Assembly (NCBI GenBank): GCA_038203635.1
Contig: JBBRDT010000110.1
Location: 1 to 8,149, forward strand
Source: DASRIA01 sp038203635
Lineage (GTDB): Bacteria > Actinomycetota > Thermoleophilia > Solirubrobacterales > JBBDJG01
Length of the DNA: 8,149 nt
Direction: 5' to 3'
The first letter of the stretch is position 1. Every line of letters starts with the position of its first letter. This document shows, in pieces, positions 1 to 8,102 of the stretch. Made by a program: the position numbers and the translations under genes. The notes beneath the pieces were generated by a model, which was given only the letters and a program-made list of their open reading frames with translations, was not told where the DNA came from and did no database searches.

Positions 1-25
1 CGAACAGCTCCACGCGTGATCCCAT
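1..25 (-). CDS. istA: IS21-family transposase IstA, N-terminal fragment (cut by window edge)
   Basis: Only the first eight codons are visible: ATG at 25-23 followed by GSRVELF. This resembles the start of actinobacterial IstA transposases, the DDE recombinase of IS21-type elements, whose next segment would be a helix-turn-helix. A GGGAGG lies at 43-38, about 12 bases before this ATG, and GGAAGGA abuts it. The same frame is open upstream to an alternative ATG at 61-59, so the start could be 12 codons earlier. The position beside tandem terminal repeats supports the call, but eight residues are too few for a firm family assignment. Confidence 0.3.
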
Positions 26-53
26 TCCTTCCGCCGCCTCCCGTTCGAGCTCG

Positions 54-1661
54 ATGAGCATCGAACCGTCGGCGTCTGCTCGGACGGAGGTGGGGCCAGT
101 TGAGGCCGTCGCAGTGGGGCCAGTTCAGACCGTCGTTCCCATTTGGGGCGACGAGGCAGAGGTCCGGTCCTTTGAGGATCGTTGGGAAGGCGGAATCAAC
201 GTATACGTCGATTGGATGGAAAAGCGGTTCCGTCAGCTTCATAGAGTCCTACGCAAGAACGGCTCCCTTTACCTGCATTGCGACCAGGCCGCAGGGCACT
301 ACCTAAAGCAGGCGCTGGATGATGTATTCGGCCGTCAACACTTCCGCAACGAAATCATCTGGCGTCGAACCGGCTCCAACAGCGCGGCAAAGAGGTTCGG
401 CCCGATCCACCAAAACATCTTCTACTACGCGAAGTCGAAGGCGACTCCGTTCTACCCTGTCCACGCGCCGTACACAGAGGGCTATATACGGCAGTACTTC
501 AAGCACCATGACGAGCGCGGGCGCTACCGGCCTGTTCTCCTGACGGGCTCAGGAACGCGCAAGGGCGAGAGCGGCAGCAAGTGGCGGCACTACAACCCCA
601 CCAAGTCAGGCCGTCACTGGGCGATCCCCGCCTACATCATCGACAAGTACGCCGCCGCCATCGGTGACGATCTGACGGATTATTCGTTGCAGGATCGTCT
701 CGAGCGGTTGGACGAGGCCGGATTGATCCACTGGGCAACTCGCAAGGCGAGCGGTGGAGTCCCGAGCTACAAGTACTACTTGGACGACGCTCCGGGCGTA
801 GCGCTGCAAGACCTTTGGGGCTACGTACCGGGCACAGAGGGCCTTGTCTATGGGCGACCGGACGAGGGCATCGACCAAGACGTGAAATGGCTCTCGACAA
901 AGGACCGGGAGAGAGTCGGATACCCGACCCAGAAGCCAGAGGGCGTTCTTGAGCGGATCATCCGGTCAAGCAGCCGCGTGGGCGATGTAGTGCTCGATCC
1001 CTTCTGCGGCTGCGGGACTACCGTTGCGGTTGCACAGCGTTTGGGCCGCGAATGGATCGGCATCGACATTAGCTCGACCGCCGTGAACATCATGAAGGAG
1101 CGCGTTGCCAAGCTCGGCGCACAGCCCAAGCTCGTTGGCCTGCCATTCACTGTGGCCGAACTCAAGGAGCTGGGGCACTACGAATTCCAGAACTGGGTAA
1201 TCCAGCAGGTCTTCGGAACCCCCTCACCCCGACTGACAGCGGACTTCGGCATTGACGGCTATTCGTTCATGTACGAAGAGCCGATCCAGGTGAAGCAGAG
1301 CGAAGGCGTAGATCGGCCGGTCGTTGACCAGTTTGAATCTGTTCTGGATCGGACTGGCAAGGACGTGGGTTACATCGTGGCGTTTAGCTTCAGCCGCGGA
1401 GCCTATGAAGAGGCGGCTCGCGTGAAGCGCGCAAGCAATCGTTCCATCGTGCTGGTGACCATTGCCGAATTGCTAGAGGCGACCGAAGCGATCACTCGGC
1501 CACAGATGCCGCTTAGGGGTCCGCAGCTTCAGCCTACGCCCGACCTAATGCGTTTCCTGGCTGCTTACAAGGAGCCAACCGACAAGCGCCCGTTGCCGCC
1601 GGCTCGACCGCCTAGTGGCCGTCCGTCTGCCGACGAGTTGGTCAAGAGCGACGCTACTTAG
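54..1661 (+). CDS. Site-specific DNA methyltransferase (beta-type) fused to an Mrr-like nuclease domain; 5'-truncated, probably a pseudogene
   Basis: Residues 31-350 match N6-adenine/N4-cytosine methyltransferases of the beta order: WGDEAEVRSFEDRW, then GSLYLHCD (71-77), HFRNEIIWRRT (96-106), YPTQKPEGVLERII (290-303) and the S-adenosylmethionine-binding motif I DPFCGCGTT (315-323). In this order the catalytic D/N-P-P-Y/F motif must precede motif I and normally lies shortly before the WGDEAEV segment; it is absent. In its place are about 30 residues encoded by an IS21-like terminus. The frame is open to the left edge, so ATG 54 is only the first visible start. Residues about 395-475 carry D398, IDG (400-402 region) and Q412-V-K414, a PD-(D/E)XK arrangement as in Mrr-like restriction domains, so the ancestor probably combined modification and cleavage. 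The tail (480-535) is Pro-rich. Third codon positions are less G/C-rich than in lon, pointing to horizontal transfer. Expected to be methylation-dead; whether the nuclease part is made is unknown. Confidence 0.8.
   Translation: MSIEPSASARTEVGPVEAVAVGPVQTVVPIWGDEAEVRSFEDRWEGGINVYVDWMEKRFRQLHRVLRKNGSLYLHCDQAAGHYLKQALDDVFGRQHFRNEIIWRRTGSNSAAKRFGPIHQNIFYYAKSKATPFYPVHAPYTEGYIRQYFKHHDERGRYRPVLLTGSGTRKGESGSKWRHYNPTKSGRHWAIPAYIIDKYAAAIGDDLTDYSLQDRLERLDEAGLIHWATRKASGGVPSYKYYLDDAPGVALQDLWGYVPGTEGLVYGRPDEGIDQDVKWLSTKDRERVGYPTQKPEGVLERIIRSSSRVGDVVLDPFCGCGTTVAVAQRLGREWIGIDISSTAVNIMKERVAKLGAQPKLVGLPFTVAELKELGHYEFQNWVIQQVFGTPSPRLTADFGIDGYSFMYEEPIQVKQSEGVDRPVVDQFESVLDRTGKDVGYIVAFSFSRGAYEEAARVKRASNRSIVLVTIAELLEATEAITRPQMPLRGPQLQPTPDLMRFLAAYKEPTDKRPLPPARPPSGRPSADELVKSDAT
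90..137. repeat. Two tandem 24-bp repeats in the IS21-like terminus
   Basis: Units at 90-113 and 114-137 match at 20 of 24 positions; both begin GTGGGGCCAGTT and share CCGTCG near the end. In IS21-family elements such repeated terminal blocks are thought to be transposase binding sites, which is the likeliest reading here. On the plus strand they happen to be open in the methyltransferase frame, giving the repetitive peptide VGPVEAVA then VGPVQTVV, which looks like fortuitous translation of non-coding DNA. Confidence 0.7.
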
Positions 1662-2592
1662 CCGCTGACCGCAGCAAGGCGCGGAACATCGCCCGCCCGC
1701 TGTTGCGGTGGTTGTAGCGCCACACGAACTCGTTGAGGTAGCCCTGCAACCAGCGCCGGGACACCTTCTTGTAGTTGCCCCGGATGCCCGTCTTGAGGTT
1801 GCCGAAGAAGCCCTCGACCGTGTTCGTGTGAATGTCGCCGTCCACGTAGAAGACCGTGTGGTTGATCCGGCTATGGGCGGCGAAGTGCCGACCAACGAAG
1901 TTGTAGGCGGGCCATTCGTCGGTGTAGACGAAGGCGTCAGGGTTGATCCACTCGACCATCTGCTTGCGAAGCTCCGGGCCGCGCCGGTCGGGGATCACGG
2001 TGGCGCGAGCGCGTCCACCACGTTCGACGGCTGCAAGCACGGTGGTTCTACTACGTTCGCGGTACTGAGCCGCTGAGGAGCGGTCCATCCTCCGGCGAGG
2101 CCGACCCTCGATGGAAGTCTCGTCAACCTCAACCTCTCCGGTCAGAGGCTCCCCATCGTCGGCCATGAGTTCGTTCCTGATCTTGTTGAACATGCGCCAT
2201 GCGGTCTTGTAGGTCACCCCAAGCTCGCGCTCAAGCTGTTTCGCGGCCAGCCCGCATCGAGTGCTGGTCATTAGGTGGATCGCGTAGAACCAAAGGTGCA
2301 GGGACGTGGACGAGCCCTCAAAGATCGTGCCTGCCGTGGGCTGGACGTGGTGCCCGCAAGCGGTGCAGGTCCAGGTCTGGCGACGGACCTTCATCTCGTA
2401 CTTCTTGAAGGTCACTCCCTCGCGCTTGCACTTCCGGCAATCTGCCGTCTTGCCGTCCGCAGAGAAGCGCTCACGCCAGAGCCATTCGATGCAGGCGTCG
2501 TCGTCGGGGAACTCCCGCATGAACTCCATGAGGGAGTAGGTGGAGTCCGAAGACGCTGCGCGAATGGGGTTTTTACGGTCAACCGGAGGCAT
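1654..2592 (-). CDS. IS1595-family (ISXO2-like) transposase
   Basis: Numbered from GTG 2601, the protein has an N-terminal zinc ribbon (C55-x2-C58, C79-x2-C82), a helix-turn-helix-like stretch around 113-145 (RCGLAAKQLERELGVTYKTAW), and an ISXO2-type DDE domain with VEVDET (D160), VYTDEW (D228) and HTNTVEGFFGNLK (E263, K270), the D-D-E/N-K pattern of IS1595 transposases. At about 312 residues it is full length for the family and has no internal stop or frameshift. The start chosen is ATG 2592-2590; GTG 2601-2599 is an alternative adding three residues, and neither has a strong ribosome-binding site. It catalyses cut-and-paste movement of its own element. Its stop overlaps the methyltransferase stop by 8 bp in convergent orientation, leaving no room for an IS end between them. 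I could not identify the terminal inverted repeats. Confidence 0.9.
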   Translation of the reverse strand: MPPVDRKNPIRAASSDSTYSLMEFMREFPDDDACIEWLWRERFSADGKTADCRKCKREGVTFKKYEMKVRRQTWTCTACGHHVQPTAGTIFEGSSTSLHLWFYAIHLMTSTRCGLAAKQLERELGVTYKTAWRMFNKIRNELMADDGEPLTGEVEVDETSIEGRPRRRMDRSSAAQYRERSRTTVLAAVERGGRARATVIPDRRGPELRKQMVEWINPDAFVYTDEWPAYNFVGRHFAAHSRINHTVFYVDGDIHTNTVEGFFGNLKTGIRGNYKKVSRRWLQGYLNEFVWRYNHRNSGRAMFRALLRSAAK

Positions 2593-2611
2593 GCCTTGCA
2601 CTCTAGCACAG

Positions 2612-2640
2612 TTTATACAGGGAAGGGATAAGCGTGACGA
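2612..2640 (-). promoter_or_regulatory. Possible promoter of the IS1595 transposase
   Basis: On the minus strand TATAAA (2617-2612) is preceded directly by TG and lies about 11 bases before GTG 2601 and 20 before ATG 2592. A poor -35 (TCGTCA, 2640-2635) is 17 bases upstream. The AT-rich hexamer stands out in GC-rich surroundings. If used, the leader would be only a few to about 13 bases long. Confidence 0.35.
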
Positions 2641-2648
2641 CGGTCACA
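2633..2648. promoter_or_regulatory. CRP/FNR-like palindrome between the transposase and the MBL hydrolase
   Basis: CGTGACGACGGTCACA matches the TGTGA-N6-TCACA pattern of Crp-type regulators at 9 of 10 positions; the core GTGAC/GTCAC is a perfect inverted repeat around GACG. It is centred about 62 bases before the TTG of the MBL gene and overlaps the weak -35 of the transposase promoter, so it could act on either gene. No regulator is encoded here, and short palindromes arise by chance, so this is tentative. Confidence 0.3.
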
Positions 2649-2688
2649 CCCTGTTCCGGCGGTAGGGGATTGGTGTCAGAATGCACTT

Positions 2689-2696
2689 GAGGTGAG
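2689..2696 (+). promoter_or_regulatory. Ribosome-binding site supporting a TTG start
   Basis: GAGGTGAG ends 6 bases before TTG 2703-2705. No ATG or GTG start allows the first beta-strand (RLTVLG) of the MBL fold to be kept, so this Shine-Dalgarno sequence and TTG decide the start. Confidence 0.7.
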
Positions 2697-2702
2697 GGAC
2701 CT

Positions 2703-3602
2703 TTGCGGCTGACCGTGCTCGGGAAGTCTCCGTCCTGGCAGGACGCGGACGGTGCTTGCAGCGGCTACCTGCTCGAGGAGAGCGGGACCACCGTCTTGCT
2801 CGATTGTGGCAACGGAGTGTTCTCGAAGCTGCGCCGCTTCAGGGACTACACCAAGGTGGACGCGGTCGTGATCTCCCATCTGCACGCGGACCACTTCCTC
2901 GACCTCGTCCCATTCTCCTACGCGCTCACCTACGCGCCGCGCCAGCAGCCGACTCCCGTCGACCGGTGGCCCGGCACCGACAAGCCCGCGAAGCCCAAGC
3001 TCTATGCGCCCCGCGGGGCGACGGAGTGCTTCCGCCGCGTGGTCGGAGCGTGGGGCAACGACGACCTGATCGAGAACGCATTCGAGATGCGTGAATTCGC
3101 AGCTGACGACGAGATCGGGATCGGCTCGATGCAGTTCACGTTCCAGGACGTCCCGCATTTCACCGAGACCTTCGCGATCGACATCGCTTCGATGAACGGC
3201 GGTGGGCGCATCACCTACGGCGCCGACTGCTCGCCCAACGAGCAGCTCGTCGAGTTCGCGCGCGACACCGACCTGCTGATCGTCGAGGCCACCCTTCCGC
3301 GCCCGGAGCGCACCGGCATCCGCGGCCACCTGACGCCGGCCGAGGCCGGGGAGCACGCGGCCCGCGCGAACGTGAAGCAGGTGCTCCTGACCCACGTCTC
3401 GGACGAGTTGGACGAGCTGTGGGTGCGCCGCTGTGCCTGCAATGTGTTCGACGGTCCCGTCTCGGTCGCGCGTGAGGGCGCGGTCTACGACATCGCGACG
3501 CCGCAGCCGAAAGCGGCGCCGAAGGTGAAGGCGCCGAGCACCCCCGCGCCTCCACCGCGCGCGCCACAGGCGGCGCCCGCGGCTGTCGCCAGCGCGCCCT
3601 GA
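2703..3602 (+). CDS. MBL-fold metallo-hydrolase, RNase Z/ElaC-like
   Basis: A 299-residue metallo-beta-lactamase-fold enzyme. The metal ligands are all visible: the HxHxDH motif as H59-L-H61-A-D63-H64, then H152 (VPHF), D175 (TYGADCS) and H231 (LTHVS), with H209 (RGHLTPAEAG) in the position of the extra RNase Z/ElaC-like histidine. The start RLTVLGKSPSWQDADGACSG resembles small RNase Z-like or phosphodiesterase-like proteins, so a phosphodiester substrate (RNA, or a cyclic nucleotide) is likely, but the sequence does not settle which; no clear exosite arm of tRNase Z is seen. It is cytoplasmic by lack of a signal peptide. Residues about 265-299 are a Pro/Ala/Lys tail of low complexity lying outside the catalytic fold. 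The gene precedes the hsp20-lon pair by 85 bp, with an inverted repeat between, so it may be a separate transcript. Confidence 0.88.
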   Translation: MRLTVLGKSPSWQDADGACSGYLLEESGTTVLLDCGNGVFSKLRRFRDYTKVDAVVISHLHADHFLDLVPFSYALTYAPRQQPTPVDRWPGTDKPAKPKLYAPRGATECFRRVVGAWGNDDLIENAFEMREFAADDEIGIGSMQFTFQDVPHFTETFAIDIASMNGGGRITYGADCSPNEQLVEFARDTDLLIVEATLPRPERTGIRGHLTPAEAGEHAARANVKQVLLTHVSDELDELWVRRCACNVFDGPVSVAREGAVYDIATPQPKAAPKVKAPSTPAPPPRAPQAAPAAVASAP

Positions 3603-3613
3603 GCCCCGCGGCG

Positions 3614-3662
3614 GGCCGGCAGTCAAACGCTAACCTTGCCGGGAAGTCCCGCCCTGCCGGCC
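3614..3662 (+). repeat. Nested inverted repeats between the MBL gene and hsp20
   Basis: GGCCGGCAG (3614-3622) and CTGCCGGCC (3654-3662) are perfect 9-bp reverse complements enclosing 31 bases, which contain a second inverted repeat, CGGGA (3640-3644) with TCCCG (3647-3651). No T-run follows, so a classical intrinsic terminator is not supported, though GC-rich actinobacterial terminators often lack one. It could end the MBL transcript, or be an operator for the heat-shock operon. I see no perfect CIRCE or HAIR element. Confidence 0.45.
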
Positions 3663-3685
3663 TATAGAGGGTTGAGACAGTAACC
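3663..3685 (+). promoter_or_regulatory. Possible -10 and leader hairpin of the hsp20-lon operon
   Basis: TATAGA at 3663-3668 is a reasonable -10, but there is no good -35 at 16-18 bases (the nearest TTGCCG is 21 away). It would give a leader of only about a dozen bases. Just before the ATG, GGTT (3670-3673) and AACC (3682-3685) can pair around an 8-base loop, and no strong Shine-Dalgarno is present. Heat-shock leaders sometimes use weak hairpins as thermosensors, but four base pairs are too few to claim that here. Confidence 0.25.
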
Positions 3686-3687
3686 AG

Positions 3688-4148
3688 ATGACTCCACCGA
3701 GAGATCCCTTCGCCAACTTCGAGCGCATGCGGCGCCAGATCGACGAGCTGTTCGGCGACGTCTGGACCCGCGCAGGGCTTTCTCCGCACCGGCGGGCCTT
3801 CAGCCCCCGTGTCGACGTCTACTACTGCGGTGATCCGCCGAAGGCAGTGGTCAGGGTCGACCTCGCCGGCGTCGCGCTCGACGATGTCAATCTCGAGGTC
3901 CGCGGGCGCGTGCTCGTGATCTCCGGCGAGCGCAAGGCGCACGACACCGAAGGCCGGGTCTACCAGCAGCTCGAGGTGGAGCAGGGCTCCTTCCGGCGCG
4001 AGGTCCAGCTCGGCGCCGATGTGGTCGCCGACCAGGCCCGCGCCACCTACGAGGACGGGATCCTGCGGGTGGAGCTGCCGATCGCGGGCGGGCAAGGGAG
4101 CCGCCAGGTGCCGATCTCGGCACGGGACGACGAAGGCACGGTGGAGTC

Positions 4149-4152
<4 letters not shown>
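3688..4152 (+). CDS. Small heat-shock protein, Hsp20/alpha-crystallin family
   Basis: A 154-residue ATP-independent holdase that binds unfolding proteins in the cytoplasm and keeps them available for refolding or degradation. A short amphipathic N-terminus (NFERMRRQIDELF, 10-22) leads into the alpha-crystallin domain at about 40-133: PRVDVYY, VVRVDLAGV, VLVISGERK (75-83), and the family signature GILRVELP (124-131). A VPI near the end (141-143) corresponds to the C-terminal I-x-I oligomerisation motif. The family's usual length is 140-160. ATG 3688 is chosen because the domain's N-terminal arm follows directly; the ribosome-binding site is weak. Its stop codon overlaps the start of lon (ATGA, 4149-4152), indicating coupled translation of a chaperone with a protease that can remove what it captures. 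Confidence 0.93.
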
Positions 4153-6666
<2,514 letters not shown>

Positions 6667-6674
6667 GCGCGGGT

Positions 6675-8009
6675 CTAGACGGAGTCAATCGCGCGGTGGG
6701 TGCCTGCGCGTTCGTACGCGTCCGCGCGCAGCGGCCGGGGCTGCCCGATCGTGCCGACCTCGGCGATGTCGCGTGCGAACGGGAGGCCGACGGTCCAGTC
6801 CACCACCGCCCGCACCTTGCGCGCGGTGCCCGGGATCTGGCTCAGGTGGTACGTGCGGGCAAGCCACCAAGCGGGGAAGCCGCGCAGCTGGAAGTGGAAC
6901 ACCTTCGCGACCGCCTTGTAGCGGCCGAGGTTCGCGAACTGACCCATCGACTTGTAGTTGAACGGCTTCGCATGGCCCACGCCGAATGACGCGGCGACGT
7001 TGTGGCCCGCCGTCCTGCCCTGGCGCACCGCATGCTGGGAGGTGGGCGGGCAGAACTCGACGTCCTTGCGCGGGTCCGGGACGGCGGCGCAGTCGCCGAG
7101 CGCCCAGACGTTGTCCTCACTCGGGGCGCGCAGGTAGCGGTCGACCACGATGCGCCCGCGCGCGTCGGTGGGCAGCCCGAGATTGCGCACGGAGGGATGT
7201 GCCGTCACCCCGGCCGTCCATACGACGGTGCGGGTCGGCAGCACCTCGCCGGTCGTGAGGCGTACCGACGTGGCGGTGAGTTCTTCGAGCGTCGTGCCCA
7301 TGCGCACGTCGATGCCCCGGCTGCGCAGCTGCCGGATCGCGTACTCGGCCAGCGACAGGTCGATCTCCGGGAGCACGCGGTCCATCGCCTCGATCAACAT
7401 CCAGCGCATCCCGTGCAGGCGCGCCGTCGGGTAGTGCTCGATCGCATCCGCGGCGAAATCCTGCACCTCGGCCAGTGCCTCGAGCCCGGCGTAGCCGCCT
7501 CCGACCACGACGAACGAGAGCAGCTCGTCCCGGCGGTGGGGGTCGTCGGTGGCGTCGGCCGTCTCCAGGCACTGGATCACGTGGTTTCGCAGCCAGATCG
7601 CGTCGGCGAGGGACTTGAACCCGATCGCGTGCTCCTCGAGCCCCGGGATCGGCAGCACGCGTGACACGGAACCGTGCGCGATCACCAGCCGGTCGTAGCG
7701 GCATTCGTGCTCCGCACCCTCCTGATCGACCATGGTGACCGTCCGGCGCGCGGCGTCCCGCGCCGTCACCGCACCGAGCCGCAGCCGCGTGTGCTTGAGC
7801 ACATCGCGCAGCGGCGTGACGACGTGGCGCGGCTCCAGCATCCCGGCCGCGGCCTCGGGCAGGAACGGTGTGTAGAGGAGGAAGTTGACGTCGTTGATGA
7901 GGGTGATCCGCGCGCTCTGGCGCGGCAGCATCCGCTCCAGCGTCCGGGCGGCGTAGAAGCCGCCGAAGCCACCTCCAGATATGACTACTTCCCAGGCGAT
8001 TCGCCGATG
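6675..8009 (-). CDS. Type II NADH dehydrogenase-like FAD/NAD(P)-dependent oxidoreductase, start codon not identifiable
   Basis: A two-dinucleotide-binding-domain flavoprotein of the NDH-2 type, which passes electrons from NADH to membrane quinone without pumping protons. Codons upstream of ATG 7931 encode EVVISGGGFGGFYAARTLE, the FAD-binding Rossmann motif. Numbered from ATG 7931: NFLLYTPFLPEAAAG (16-30), the NAD-binding VVVGGGYAGLEALAE (141-155), WTAGVTAHP (238-246), the FAD-contacting ALGDCAAVPD (277-286), PPTSQHAVRQG (295-305), and a C-terminal segment (340-395, WWLARTYHLSQIPG) matching the membrane-attachment region of NDH-2. The open frame begins after a TAG at 8012-8010, and no ATG, GTG or TTG lies between it and the Rossmann motif, so the true start is lost, altered or an unusual codon such as ATC/ATA. 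Starting at ATG 7931 would delete the FAD motif. Convergent with lon, 8 bp apart. Possibly nonfunctional if the 5' end is truly damaged. Confidence 0.85.
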   Translation of the reverse strand, partial: HRRIAWEVVISGGGFGGFYAARTLERMLPRQSARITLINDVNFLLYTPFLPEAAAGMLEPRHVVTPLRDVLKHTRLRLGAVTARDAARRTVTMVDQEGAEHECRYDRLVIAHGSVSRVLPIPGLEEHAIGFKSLADAIWLRNHVIQCLETADATDDPHRRDELLSFVVVGGGYAGLEALAEVQDFAADAIEHYPTARLHGMRWMLIEAMDRVLPEIDLSLAEYAIRQLRSRGIDVRMGTTLEELTATSVRLTTGEVLPTRTVVWTAGVTAHPSVRNLGLPTDARGRIVVDRYLRAPSEDNVWALGDCAAVPDPRKDVEFCPPTSQHAVRQGRTAGHNVAASFGVGHAKPFNYKSMGQFANLGRYKAVAKVFHFQLRGFPAWWLARTYHLSQIPGTARKVRAVVDWTVGLPFARDIAEVGTIGQPRPLRADAYERAGTHRAIDSV

Positions 8010-8081
8010 CTAGATGGTTGATTCCGAATCCGCGTGCCCACGGGGGCGCGAGAACCGAGCTGGACAAGGACGCAGGGTGAA

Positions 8082-8102
8082 GCCCATGCTGGTTGCATGG
8101 GC
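8082..8102. repeat. Perfect 8-bp inverted repeat with 5-base loop
   Basis: GCCCATGC (8082-8089) and its exact reverse complement (8095-8102) flank the loop TGGTT. No T-run follows on either strand, so it is not a typical intrinsic terminator. It could be an operator or a structured leader of a rightward gene. A smaller palindrome GCGAAGGTTCGC follows at 8124-8135. Confidence 0.6.

Larger units (their letters stand above)
1..141 (-). mobile_element. Terminus of an IS21-family insertion sequence (partial, runs off the left edge)
   Basis: Seen: two adjacent 24-bp repeats at 90-113 and 114-137, both starting GTGGGGCCAGTT and differing at 4 positions, sit just before the point where similarity to the DNA methyltransferase family begins (about 142). 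Read on the minus strand, the sequence would start with TG at 141-140 and lead into a short open frame beginning MGSRVELF at 25. Known: IS21-family elements carry multiple short repeats at each end and generally end in 5'-TG; many actinobacterial IstA proteins begin with a similar SRVELF string. Inference: this is the istA-proximal end of such an element, inserted into the methyltransferase gene. The other end lies outside the window, so the target duplication cannot be checked. The family call rests on recalled resemblance and could be wrong. Confidence 0.5.

Noticed and set aside
11..2636. Loose similarity between 11-30 and the reverse complement of 2618-2636 as paired IS1595 ends
   Set aside because: The match needs gaps, includes a common CCCTTCC-like run, and the left part lies within the IS21-like segment.
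2676..3626. Long minus-strand open frame opposite the MBL hydrolase
   Set aside because: It is Arg/Val-rich shadow translation of a high-GC gene; the plus strand has all MBL metal ligands.
3211..4095. Long minus-strand open frame spanning the MBL 3' end and hsp20
   Set aside because: It crosses an intergenic region and two clearly real genes on the other strand and has no recognisable domain.
7117..8067. 316-codon minus-strand frame overlapping the dehydrogenase
   Set aside because: It is in another frame of the same strand as the NDH-2-like gene, and its translation is low-complexity Arg/Ala/Gly sequence.
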